A DNA stretch of 64,000 bases from Kryptolebias marmoratus (taxonomy: Eukaryota; Chordata; Actinopteri; Cyprinodontiformes; Rivulidae): assembly GCF_001649575.2 (NCBI RefSeq), contig NC_051450.1, forward strand, positions 12,904,271 to 12,968,270, written 5' to 3'. Both the position numbers and the translations under genes were made by a program. Positions within the stretch are counted from its first letter, which is position 1, and each line of letters starts with the position of its first letter. This document shows, piece by piece, positions 12,056 to 44,900 of this stretch. The notes below the pieces were generated by a model. It had not been told where the DNA came from. It worked only from the letters and a program-made list of their open reading frames with translations, and searched no databases.

Positions 12056-14570
12056 TCTCCACCCGCCGCCCTCCCCTCCTGCCAGGGCCTTGCTGAGTTT
12101 TTTTTTTTTTTTTGCCAAAAATACGCTGCACACGTCCCCCCCCCGGGACGAAAATTAAAAGCAGAGCCCAGACGAAGGGTCGCGTCCGAGCAGCCGAGGT
12201 GGCTGAATGCCTCGCTTCGCGCGCCTCGGCGTCGGGGGGAGTGGGGCCCCAGGAGGACGTGGTGAAAGGGGCCCCTTTTCTGCGGAGGCCGAGGTGCCAC
12301 GGGGCCCCCAGCGGTGGAAACGAGGGCCTCCACCTGCGTTCTCCGCGGTGAAGCCGGAGAACAATGACACGTCTGTCTGCCGCCTCTTGGAGAAACGAAC
12401 TGGAGCTCAAAGTCGATGTCCTGGTCGGGCGGAACGAGTCGTTTAGTGTTTGTCCTGTCAGGTATGTCACCACATGAGCTCAGCTTCTCAGTTTCACACA
12501 AATATAATCTGCTTTAGAAAGAAGTGGGGAAAAAAATGTCACCAGCCGTCATTTTTAAATGTAATCATCAAGCAAATACAAGTAATTGTTTCATAAAAAG
12601 GAAAAAAAAAAAGACACTTCAGATGGTGTGGAATTTACAAACTTTGGCAAGCGCTTCTTTATTTACATCCAGGCTGTCTCACAATGTCACAGCTCCGCTC
12701 CCGTTCTTAGTTTATTATTATTATTATTTTCTGTCAGACTTAGTCGTCCCACCCTTCAGAGATTTACAGCATCATCCTGCCAGTGACCCTCCGTGTAAAC
12801 ACAGAGGGAGAGAAGCCCCCCCCTTTTCAGAAACACGCAGGGACCGGGACAAACATGGACACCATGTCAGGGTTCTTAGTAGCAGAAGACAGTAGTGATC
12901 CTGAAGCTGCAGCTCCAGTGTCCTCCAGAAGAGGGCGCTAGTGATTCAGTGACAACAATATGAGCGTCCTGGCCATGCAAAGAAGAATTCCCCCCCCTCC
13001 CATTAGGACTCAGACACTACCTAAGTCTACTGTTTCTCACCTACAGAGTGTAGTTAAAAGTCCTGGTAACAAAAAACACACCTCAGAAGAGTCACTCCTA
13101 CAGTTAGCTGCTGGCAGGCCGCGTCGTTTTGTTTTCTTTTTTCTTTTTTGGCAAAAACAAACAAAAGAAAGTTCCCCATTTAAAAAAACAAGTCGAGCCC
13201 TGCCGTTTTTTTTTTTTCCCCTCTCTCGTTAAATATCTACACACCGTCTCATCGGATGAATGAATCCATAATCGTGGAGCATGCATAGGTCGTCGTGAAA
13301 TCACTTTTTTTTTGTGTGTGTGTACACGCCGGAGCCAATTAAAAAAAAGAGACGAAGAGTCCCGACAGAGTCACAGCACAGTGCAAAGAAACCCCCCCAC
13401 CCAGAAAAAAAGGGCTTCCAGTTCAGACAAAAACCAACAAATTAATAAAAAAAAGAAAAAACATCCTTCATGTGATGGTACAACATATACAAGTCAAGTG
13501 TCAAAAAGTGGGAGCGGTACAGACTATTTACTGGGGCCGGGGATGAGGGAGGCTTTCTGTCGCAGCTCCCACGACAGACGCAGGATGGACCGAAAATAAA
13601 CCAGCCCGAAAGGAAAGATAGCACACAGAGGAACACGAACATTCCTGCCCTACTGATTCAAAAACTGCAACATTTACCCCCCACCCCTAAAAAAACCCCC
13701 AGATAGTTGTGTACTGTACAGCTGGCCTTCTTAAAGAGACAAAACCATATTTACATTCACATCTCTACAAAAGAACCTTTAGTTTTGCTCTTTTTTATCT
13801 TCTGTGTAACATTAAAAAAAAGCTTAAAAAAAATGGACAAAATCTCACAGATCGGGGCTGAAATGTTTGCTGAGACACGGTTTAAAAAAAAAAGCATTTT
13901 GGCCCCACATCTGTGTCTCTGTCCACTTTTTTGTTTTTGTTCTCGTCGCAGCCTTTGGTAACACCTTCCGAACATCAGCTCGCGAAATCTCACGCAGGAA
14001 AGTGGAAGTGAGCGCCAAGAACCGGTCGATCGCCACGTAGAGGCAACGCTACTTCTGTAACGGGATCAAAAGACTCGTTAATACTTGTTGTCGCCTTCGT
14101 CAGCTACAAACGCCCTTTTTTTTTTTGGCAAATTAAACACAGCGGATGTTTTATTTTGCGCTGATTCACTCAAACTCAACTTGGTTTATAATTTACAGCC
14201 AACCAATTTAATCTGAGCTTTGCTGGTGTAATCATTTAACCCTTTAGGAACAGGTTGATAACAACGACATGAACAGTAAAATAAAAAAAGAACAAACGCT
14301 CTGAAGGATGGAAAACGTGCCTCTGGATATTACTTTGTAGAAAAACAAATAAAATACTAATCTCTGAGTGTCCAGATGTGTGAGCAGCTGGTTGACACGG
14401 GATGTGGAGGTTTTTATATTTACAAAAGCAGAGCAGCTGAGAGATGACGGCGCCGGTAATGATGACGCCTCCATGATCCTTCACTAGACGAATGATTTAG
14501 CGTTTCGTGGCCTCACACACACACGCTCAGATCTCTGAAAACAAGGCGCAGGAGAGCCGACGTCCTCTGC
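12056..14570 (-). other. smarcd3: smarcd3 3' UTR and intergenic spacer
   Basis: 12100-12450 is GC-rich without a phase-consistent exon. From about 12650 to 14570 the sequence is probably the smarcd3 3' UTR: it holds no coding potential, many homopolymer runs, and minus-strand AATAAA signals at 12658-12663 and 12711-12716 (TTTATT on +). That would make a 3' UTR of about 1.9 kb. Confidence 0.45.
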
Positions 14571-35495
<20,925 letters not shown>

Positions 35496-35800
35496 TTGCT
35501 CCGTCCTGTCTCCCCTTCTCCTTCTTTTGTCTTTCCCTCTCCCTTCACCCAGCCTCCTGTTCCCCTCCCCTGCTCCACTTTCCTTCTCTTTGTGCTCTCC
35601 TTTTCAGCACTGCCTGTCCCTGACTCTCCTTCTCCCTCTTCCCTCCCTCGCTCTCTCTCGCTCGCTCTCCTTTTTTTTTTTTTTTTACAGCGTGCAGCAG
35701 CAGCAGCAGCTCTGCCGAGCCTCTCGCCGTGCGTCTGGCTCACTTTTTTTTAGTTGAGCTGCCTTTCAGGAGCCCGGCACGTCGGCTGGCTTGGGGGGTG
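35496..35800 (-). promoter_or_regulatory. smarcd3: smarcd3 proximal leader / promoter region
   Basis: Directly upstream of the smarcd3 ATG the minus strand is almost pure purine (GGAGA/GAGGAG-type) for about 190 bases, then passes a poly-A run and a short CAG repeat. This looks like an untranslated leader and nearby promoter. Start sites cannot be read from the sequence. Confidence 0.4.
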
Positions 35801-38800
35801 GGGGGGACGTAGGGGAGCAGCCACGAGGGGGTCTGGCAAGGGGGTTTCAGCCAGCCCACCCAGCCGCTCCCCCACACAGCTGTTGCATTCCACTGGTAGA
35901 TAAGGGCATGCGCTGCAGCGAGGTCTGATCTAAACAGGGAGCGGGGAGGTTAGAGTTCCCCCCCCAACAGAGGCCACGGTCAGCAGAGCTCAAGCTCTGG
36001 GCTCATTCTCAAAAAAGGACATTAGGGTCTTAAAGGGGCCACGCTGCATATCATTAAGCGCGTAAAAACCTGCCTCTCATGATGGACTCATGACGTGGAG
36101 GATCCATCTGAGAGGGGATTTTTATTATTTTTTTTTTTTTTGCAGTCTCACATTCGGAGAGCTATCGTGCCACTTCACAAGAAAAGATCACGTCAAGCGC
36201 ACCTTCGTTTCCTGTCTTTTCTAAAATGGTAGATTACGAGCGTTTCCTCCGCTCGCCTCATTAGGGCTTTACCTTTCACCCAGAAGTGGAGGCCAACAAA
36301 ACGGGCTGGCCACAGCCGAGCACCAAGGTGACTGAGTGCTGTGATTTCTTCCAGGCTGCTTTAGTTTTTTTTACATTCTTATCCATGTAATGCAGAAAAA
36401 TGAAGCCTTTCCATAAAACACACACAGCCTGTCCTTTCAAGGACAGACGGACTAAAGAAAAGACAGCTGAATAATCTGTGATCTCTAAACCACGGTGTGA
36501 CGTGTCGACACGCGCAGGTCGCTGCTCCGACCCATGCTACGCCACGCCGAAGATCAGGACCCTCCCGCAGGCGCTCTGGCCCCTTCGTTTTCTTCCAGCC
36601 GTCAGATCAGAGAAGTGAAATATTCATGAGGTTATCCGAATGACAAAGGAGGTGAAGTGGGCCACATTCAGAGGGAGGTGGGGGGGGAGCGGCTTTGTGG
36701 CGCATGATGGCCAAGTGTCACCGTTATTACTTCCTCTTCTTGCGGTTTTATTGGCGTGAGAATGATCAGAGAAGTCAGAGAGCTCTTCAAAATAAAAAAG
36801 GGGGTGTGAGATTATAAGAAAGAGCAGGTTTATCAATGAGGAAAAAGTCTCTGAACAGCTGGTTTAGCAGGTGTCTGTGACCTGCAGCTTAGAGGTCACA
36901 TCATTACGTTTCAGAGCCAAGAAACAAACCTGTTTTATTCTTAAACCTAAAACTTAAAGTGTCAAAGTTATGCTAACTGACATAAAAGATAGAGAAGGAA
37001 AAATATTTAAAAAACCTGAACATTTATCCCTTAAATTTCCTTCAAAACTCCAAACAGAGGTAAAGCCAGGCCCTTGTTGCCTTAATAAGCTTGGTGGCGA
37101 CACCTGCTGTTGAGATGAGTGAACTGCTGCTGTCCCTAAATCAGTTTGGATGGACTTAAAGTCACCATCTTTTCCAGCTCCTTAAAATCATTATTGCGCT
37201 CTAGGCTGTGAACAAATGAGTCCTGTTTAATGTTAAATGGACCTTGCGTCACATGTCACACGGTTCTTGGTTCAAACACGCGGATCCACAAGGAGTCCGT
37301 CTCTGCTCCCCGCAAGGTTGAAGGCTCAACGGGCCGAGCCCAACACCGCAGACCCAGAGGCTGGGCCGATCTTTCAGTCCTCCATGGGCATTTCACTGAC
37401 AACAAAGAGATCCTTGCAGCTCGGGCGGTGCATAAACTGAACCCTGAGTATGGGAGTACCCCCCCTGCCGGACCCCCATCTCCTGCCTCACCAAAGCCAG
37501 TCAAGCTCACCAAATGGTGATGTCCCAGTGTGCTGCAGAGGGGGGCTCACAGGGGGGGGGGATAAAGAAGCTGCAGCGGGTATCACTGACGACCTATAGG
37601 GGGCGCAGACGCTCCTGGAGGTGAGAGTGGAAGGATTTTTTGCTTCCTGTGCATTGTTTAAAGATTTCGTTCACGCTTCACTTCCGTTTTATCCCACAAG
37701 AGGGGGCAAAACGCTCAACACACACCTTCCACAAACAGCACAGTGTGTTTTCTGAGCTTTAATAACACACCAAATAAAGACTTTTATGTAAACTTAAACC
37801 TTTATTTAGCTAATCTCAAGAAAAAGACCCCAAAAGGGAGGAGCTACTGCAGGGTTTCACCACAGAAATTTCAGAAATTATTTATTCTGAGATATAAGAC
37901 CTCTAACCTAAAAACCCCTATTTATAATTTATAATCACAAACTGGTGATCAGGACAGTTTTATCTCAATGTGAATCAAATCAAAGAGCATATTTCACAAG
38001 CTGGTTGTCATGTCAACAATTAACGTGGCTCTAAGTGAAGTGTGTCGCACCTTATTGGGTTTTAATAAGCGCACACGGTGAACACTAATCGGGGATTTCC
38101 GTGCTGATTTCCAGTTGATGTTTGGGGTTCGGTTTAATCTGAGCATTTAATTTAATCCCCATAGAGCTAATCGCACTTAAAACGTCACATGACAGATGTT
38201 TCTTTGTTTCATTTGCTTCAGACGTTGACTAAAGATGAGAGAACATTGATAAGATGGATATCTTTTAAAATTATACAGCTTTAATGAGCAAATGTGGTCT
38301 AAATGAAAATGTAATTTAGATGCTTTTAATGTTTCAGATAAGAAGAAAACTCAGAACATTATATTGGGACTGACTGCATACATTAAGGTAGAGCTAAGAA
38401 ATATTACTAAGTGCTTTATTGTTTATAAGAAAGTATTCGTCTTTAAAGTGTGAATCTTCTCTTTGTTAGTAATATAAAAAGCCTTCAGCTCGATTATGAT
38501 CACTGGATCTCTCATGTTAGTGATTAACGTGATTAAAGTTACCAAATTCAATCAAAGATCCCAAAGGGCTCTCCAGTTACTGAACTTGGAGAGATAAACT
38601 CAAGACACCGTGATCCGTTCGATGACAGAAACAACAGCCGGACTCGCGGCGAGTTCGTTTGGCCTTCGAATCTGCAACGATCTGCTGAAAACCGAAAGAG
38701 GAAAGCAGAGAGAGAGAGACGACACACAAAAAGTCAGAGCTTGTAGCAGCGCTGACGGCGAACTCCCACTTCCCAGCGGCTACGTTTACATACCAGAAAC

Positions 38801-38879
38801 TCTGAACCTGCCCTTGTCAACATTATTGTCACAGACAGATGGGGCGAACGAGGGTGGTGGTGGTGGTGGTGGTGGGGGG

Positions 38880-38896
38880 NNNNNNNNNNNNNNNNN
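38880..38896. other. Assembly gap (17 N)
   Basis: Seventeen unknown bases between a (GGT)n/poly-G run and a poly-C run, typical of failed sequencing through low complexity. Confidence 0.99.
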
Positions 38897-40502
38897 GAAG
38901 CAATCCGGATCCCCCCCCCCAACCCAACCCATCGCAGGGCCCCTCGCTTCTCTTTCTTCGGTTTTATAGACGCGGACAAAACCGGAGCTCAAGCTGCTTA
39001 AAAGGCCGGAGCTCTCGGAGAGAAACTCAATGGCTGCCGGCCTCCTTCAAAGGGACTCCACAAAGACACGACCTGCACATTCACCGAGAGGGTGGTGGGG
39101 TGGGGGGATTAAGGTGGGAAGGGGCACGTTTCAGTGCTGATTCCTCACAATTAGGCATGTGCAGCCAAGAGGAACCTGCGGGGACGGAGAGAAAAGTCTC
39201 CCGTGACAACTGGGGGAGAAATCTGCTGATATTCCTGCGATCAAAGTGATTTGGTGCACGGCGCTGTGGGAATAAACGTTTGGCACAAAAGCAGCAGTGT
39301 TCCTGCGGATGTCTGCGTTGTTGGGGCGATGGCTGACGGAGCAGCAGATGAGGACTTTGGCGCCGGCGTTGTGGGGTTTTTCATGGGTTGTTCGGAACAA
39401 AGAGGAGCCGTCGTAGGAGCAGATGGAAGGATGGGAGGCAAAAAAAACAAAACGAAGCCAGGTTTCTCCACGAGCACCAAACAGCACACTGGGACGAGCC
39501 TGAAGCATTACCTGCCTCTGGGCATTTCCTGTTTGCCGTAGCCATGGCAACGGGATAATCCGCTCAGCGTTTTAGAGCCGGCAGCCAATCGTGTGAAAGC
39601 AACGCCGACTTTAGTGATTTGAGAACTGGAGCAGCAGCTGGCGAACCGAGACGGGATTGCTTTCATGGTAAAACTGAAAATAAAACAAATTTCAGAGATG
39701 TCGGCTCGCTGTTAGTCAGCGACGAGCTCACCGACATCAACTCTGACACCAATAATGGCCGCTTCACGACGAATAAACCCCAATATTCCACAGGAGGAAG
39801 AGCAAACCCAGCAGGACGTGCTGCGGTGAATCACTCCCGCTCTCCTCTCCTCATTCTTTCCTACTCTTCGTCTGAGTTTGGCGTCAGCGCCGACCGCTCT
39901 GCACCGCTCCGCCCGGGGTGGACGGGAGGCCGGGGCGACAGAACGAGGACGAGGCTGGCGCGGGCCGAGATGGAAACGGGGGCAGGAAGAGGAAAGAGAA
40001 GCGGAGAACGTCGATTCTTCTGACAAAACGAGTCGCAGCCGTCATCTTTAGGTTCGCCGCATTATATGTGAAGGCAAAGAGACGACTTCCCAAAACACGT
40101 CCAAACATAAGAATTTAAACTTTACCTTTATTTAGAATAAACTAAACGAGAATACATTTGAATCTTTAGGTAAGAAGGGGAAAGAAATCAGTTCAACAAT
40201 CTTATTTATAATTACTGATATGTGCATTTTGTTCCATCTTGGAGGAAGGACAGGAATTTGGAAAGAATCTCCTGTGCCACGTCGTCGGGGTAGACAGCTA
40301 CAAAAACAGGCAATTTTGGGGAAATATTACGGTTGCCCCGTGCTACAACTGTGACACGTCGCAGACACTGGCCGCAAATAAAAATAAATGAAACGTGAAG
40401 CTTTCCTCGAAGGAACGCACACGGCTCACCGCGTTTCGTGCCAGAGCTTTAAACCAAGACGTCACGTTTAAAGAAATGACGGCGTTGCAGCTGATGGCTG
40501 CT

Positions 40503-40560
40503 CTCTGAGAGTTTCATTTAAATCCGTCCACTGGGTCACAAGATATTTTGCTAACAGGAC
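40503..40560 (-). repeat. Dispersed repeat family A, copy 3 (partial, reverse)
   Basis: On minus it reads CTGTTAGCAAAATATCTTG, then GTGGACGGATTTAAATGAAA, matching the first 60 bases of the other copies. The rest of the repeat is missing or too decayed to see. Confidence 0.65.
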
Positions 40561-41631
40561 AAACACATTCTGGTGACAAATACAAAAGGGTCAAAGAAAA
40601 GACAAAAAACATAATTAGCAAAGCAAAACAACTAATATGTATCGTCTCAGTTGCCAAACTTTACTACTAATAATAAATCCAAGTTATAACGACTTAATAA
40701 AAACGTGCTGTAAAGTACAGCTGTGAAAATATAAAATATAACCCAGTTTCCTTTTTTTCAATCTGAGAATTTGCTTTTTTTGGAACTGTAAACCATCTTA
40801 AGGTGAACTTTGGGATCAGCTGACAGAAAATTCCTCTGCTTTTCTGGTGTTTTACAGCCCAGTATATAAAAAAAATAAATAAAACATGCACAGGTTGGAA
40901 AAATAACCTGGTTAGATGACTGGAAAAACAGCTGCTGTCTTCAAAATGTGGCCCCTAACGTTCTTGCTTCAGATAAAGTCAGTGCAATCCCTTTTTCTTT
41001 TTCTTCTAATTTATTTCTAAAAAAAAACGCAGTGACATTTTCTTGCATATTTGAGCAGCATGCGCAAATGTTGCCATCAGTTTTCAATGTTCGGTATTGA
41101 ACAGCAGCCTTTAAAATAGGTCAGCCAGCCACTCTGTGAACTGTGAGGCTATTACAGCCCAGACGGTTCGTTTCAGAGCCGAGTGCACAATCTCATTATC
41201 TGCATTATAAATGAGAGCAACATACAACAAAAGAAAAAAGAGGAAAGATATATAAATCCTAAAAGAGAATACAGTTAAGACACAGCAAGGCTTTAGATAA
41301 GATAACAGTGGGTAAAAAAACATGGATGCCATGTCAAATTAGGTTGCAAAAGCAAAAAGATTACGTCAAAATTCCTAAGTTTATAAACAAAATAAAGGTT
41401 GTGCTCCGTTTTACATTCATCCCTAAAAAATTCAACAAAAAGCGAAGGCAGCAAACATCTTTTTGGGTGACTAATTGGGTGTTTGGACTTATCGGTCCCA
41501 GCTCTGTTCAAACCAGCACAAAAAAACAACTTTGACAAACTCTGGAGGTGAAACCGAACAGAGTGACCCTGATGAGTGTCCTAAACTAAATTTCAAACAT
41601 GACTGAACAAAGCGACTGATATGTGTGTGTG

Positions 41632-41632
41632 T

Positions 41633-41672
<40 letters not shown>
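41632..41672. repeat. (GA)n microsatellite
   Basis: About 20 GA dinucleotides with one interruption, preceded by a short TG run. Confidence 0.9.
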
Positions 41673-41673
<1 letters not shown>

Positions 41674-42599
41674 GGGGGAGAGAGTGTGTCTTTCCTAAAA
41701 AAGTCAGGTCAAGCGTTCAGCAGACTGTAAAAGGAGCTGATCCTCTGATCCTTTATCAGACCCCAGAAGCTGTGACGGCACAGTGCATACTAATGAGAAA
41801 GAGCTGTTCTCCTTTATTTTACACAGAGAGGAATATCTGTGCCAGCAGTCGGGTTAGGGAAGACTGCAGCTTAGAACGGGGCTATTTTAGTCACACTTTT
41901 ATTGAGATTTCTCTGGACCAAACATGTCTTCTGCGCAACCCTGAAGCTGGAGAAGCATCCTCCGATTTCTGACTCATTTCGAAAGCGACGCAATCTCAGT
42001 CTCTCTCTTATAAATACAGAGCTAAAACCAGCAGCGAGTCAGATTGTCTTCTTTTATCTTAGCTTCGCTTAAAGAGTGGAAACACCAAATGCATCTCATC
42101 AGAACCCATGAAGCCTGATTATTTCTAACTTCGGTGTTCAGGATTAGTTTGGGGGGAGGTCTCAGCTGCGTTCCAAGATCAATGAAATATAATTGGTCAG
42201 TGAAATTTAAAGCCGGCAACCTGTCAGCTTAACATGACAGAGGGAGCAGCGAGTCTTTTCAGCTTAACACGGTTTGAAAGGAAAAGATTTTTAGGTTAAC
42301 TGGCTTGCAGCTTCACAGCTCCAAAAATCCTAAATGCTAAACAAAGCAAACTGACAGCTGTAGCTTCATATTTGGCATAAAGAAAATGTAGCTTAGCTGT
42401 AAGCTATGTATTAAAAAGCAGACAACTTGTTAGTCATTTAGAGTTGATCAGGTTAGCCATACTTGTAGCTTTACTGTTAGCATAGCATAGCCTAGTTTAG
42501 TTTTATTACAAAAGACATGTTGAGCTTGTTACCTAAAAATTAGGTTTATAATATTATTATTAATAATAAGAGGTTATCTATTTTAAAATGCACTGTGTA

Positions 42600-43620
42600 G
42601 TCTCTATGTAGGGATTAGTAAGGCTCTTGCTTACCTGAAAATAGGTTTATTTTAGCAAGTCATGCTAACTTAGGCTAACAGACAGTGCACCTTAGCTTAG
42701 CTGAGCAACACTACAGGTTGCATTCGTAACACCAAACAAATATATGTGAATAAATGATAAGTATTATATAAATAAGTTATCTATTGTAAAATATATGGTA
42801 AGCTCAAAGGTTATCAAGGTTTCTGCTAACCAAAAAGTAGGTCGCTAATTGTTTTAGTAAGTTATGCTAAGCTAGGCTAACAGGACAGTGTAGCGTAGTT
42901 TAGCTAAGAAATGCTGTAAACTGAGTTGGCAACACTGTGAACAAATAAACTGCTATAAATAATAATAATATTATTAATAATATGTTAGTATGTGTAAAGC
43001 TTTATATAGCTTTGTATACAGAGGTTAGCAAGGCTAATGCTAACCTGCTACTCTGAGTTAATTTTAGCATGTCACGCTAAACTAGGCTAATAGGACACTG
43101 TAGCTTATTTTAGTTAAGTTTTGCTGTAAGTTGAGTTGGCAACACTGAACAAATAAACTGCTGTAAATAATAATAATAATAGCAATATGTTTATGGATGA
43201 TACACTTTAAGCTTTGACTACAGAGGTTAGCAAAGCTAATGCTAACACGTCATGCTAATCTGCGCAAACACAGTGTATCTTAATTTAGTTAAACAGTGCT
43301 GTAAGTTCACAACATTGTGAACAAATAAATTGCTGTAAATAATAAAAATAGCAATATGTTTATGGATGATATACTTTAAGCTTTGAATGCAGAGGTTAGC
43401 AAGGCTAATGCTAATGCTAGCATGTCACGCTAAACTGGGCTAACAGAGAATATGACTTAGTTTAAATAAGCAACACCACAGGTTGAGTAAGTAATACTGT
43501 AAACAAATACATGTTGGTATATGATAATAGAAAATATAATAATACCTGTAATAAGGTGATTTTCGAGCTTCGCATACATGTTATTTAAGAAAGCTTGCTA
43601 AGCTAGGCTAATAAACTTTT
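42600..43620. repeat. Tandem array of 170-210-base units rich in GCTAA
   Basis: The anchor AACAAATA recurs at 42735, 42940, 43148, 43320 and 43502. Between anchors the same order returns: GAGGTTAGCAAGGCTAATGCTAA, then a TCACGCTAA/CTAGGCTAA segment, then GTAGCTTA-like and GCTGTAAG-like words. About five diverged units are present. Confidence 0.8.
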
Positions 43621-44400
43621 GCCACAAGCGTCACTATTTAGCTGAATATTAAATAAACAACAATCAAGCATTAAGGAGTGACTGTTGTTTATCTAGAAAA
43701 TAAAATAACTCTAAAGAAAAACTATCTCTCTCTAAGTTAGTATTTGAGGCTTTATTTTCCGCTATGGCACAGATTTGTTAAAAAGTAGGAGCTGCTGAGC
43801 GAGTTGCTGACTATAAAAATGAATTTTTCCTTTGACTCAGCAGAAGAGCGCTCTGAATTCCTGCCTCCTGCCTGACAGTACGAGCTGCGAAAATTAAACT
43901 TTCTCCACAACATCTCATACTCACATCCTTCCTTCTTCCTTGTGATTATTATTGCGGGGCACCTCGACTCGGAGCCAGGCGGCGGTGGGGGTGGAGGGGT
44001 GGAGGGGGGACGGGAGGTGAGCCTCAAAGAGGAGCAGAAAGATGGTGAAATCCCGTCTTTTTTACTCCCCACACCAGTCAAGGTTAACAAGCCGAGCTGG
44101 TGTCTGTCTGCGTCGGCTGCAAAGACTGGGGGGAGGTGGGTGGGGAGGAGGGCTGAGGTGCTGCGGCTCCACAACGCCTGGTGTGGTGATGCAGACAGGC
44201 AGAGAGGGGGGCTACTAAAGCCTATAGGTCCCCTCCAACACCCACGATCCGCTCCCCGTTCACTAACAGCACCACTGCGCAGCGGAATAAGCCCAAATTT
44301 ACCACGAGGTGAGCCCTTTTTTTCCCTCCTGGAGGCACAATAAATTACAGCTACAGACGAGGGGAAAATACATAAAAAAATAAATAAATATATAAAACTC

Positions 44401-44900
44401 TAGTCAGAGCGCGCTGCTCCGGCTGAAAAGGCTAATGTTATCAAGGTAGCATAAGCATCCGTACCTTTCTCTCCATCACTCTGCGCCTTTTTCCAACAAC
44501 AGCAGCTGGAGGATGGGGCTCGAATCCGTGGAGCAGTCTGGTCCGGAGCGGCGTGTGTGGAGCTTCTTCCTCCCTCCTCCTCTTCTTTCTCCTCTTTCTC
44601 CTCCTCCTCCTCCTGTCTTTCTCTCTCTCTCTCTCCGAACTTCCTCTCGGCTCTTCGCTCAGCGGCGTCTCCCCCCTACCGCTCCCCCATTCCTGGCCGA
44701 GCTAAGCGACTTATTAGCGCTGGCCTGTCGGGACGCCGAGCCGGGGACGGAGCCGGAGCCCGGATTGGTGAAGCCTCGCTCGGGGAGGGAGCGGGAGCGC
44801 AGGCGCGGTCTGGTGCCGGAGGCTCGGTACGTCGGAGGAGCAGCAGGGAGCGTCGACAAATTAACGAAAAATCATCAGGGAGCGTCAGCAAATTATCCTC
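44401..44900 (-). promoter_or_regulatory. CpG-rich island with candidate distal first exon
   Basis: CpG-dense sequence with a good minus-strand donor (GAGAGAAAG then GTACGG) just left of 44466. Human SMARCD3 has upstream non-coding first exons, so this may be the leader of a longer smarcd3 transcript. The open frames on + (44513-44946) have no match I recognise and look like GC-driven chance. An unrelated non-coding RNA promoter is the main alternative. Confidence 0.35.

Larger units (their letters stand above)
35801..44400. other. Gene-free region between smarcd3 and nfx1
   Basis: About 8.6 kb without a supported exon. It contains an assembly gap, a partial family A repeat, a (GA)n microsatellite, a tandem array at 42.6-43.6 kb, a consensus X-box at 39538 and G-rich tracts near 44.0 kb. 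Part of it may be the first intron of smarcd3 if the distal leader exon near 44.5 kb is real. Confidence 0.5.

Noticed and set aside
12043..12501. Overlapping open frames in the GC-rich stretch after chpf2
   Set aside because: Several frames on both strands are open at once because of GC content. No splice phase, homology or conserved motif supports any of them.
37230..37520. 96-codon open frame with a proline-rich end
   Set aside because: No recognisable domain, no splice or promoter context, and the opposite strand is open as well. Probably chance.
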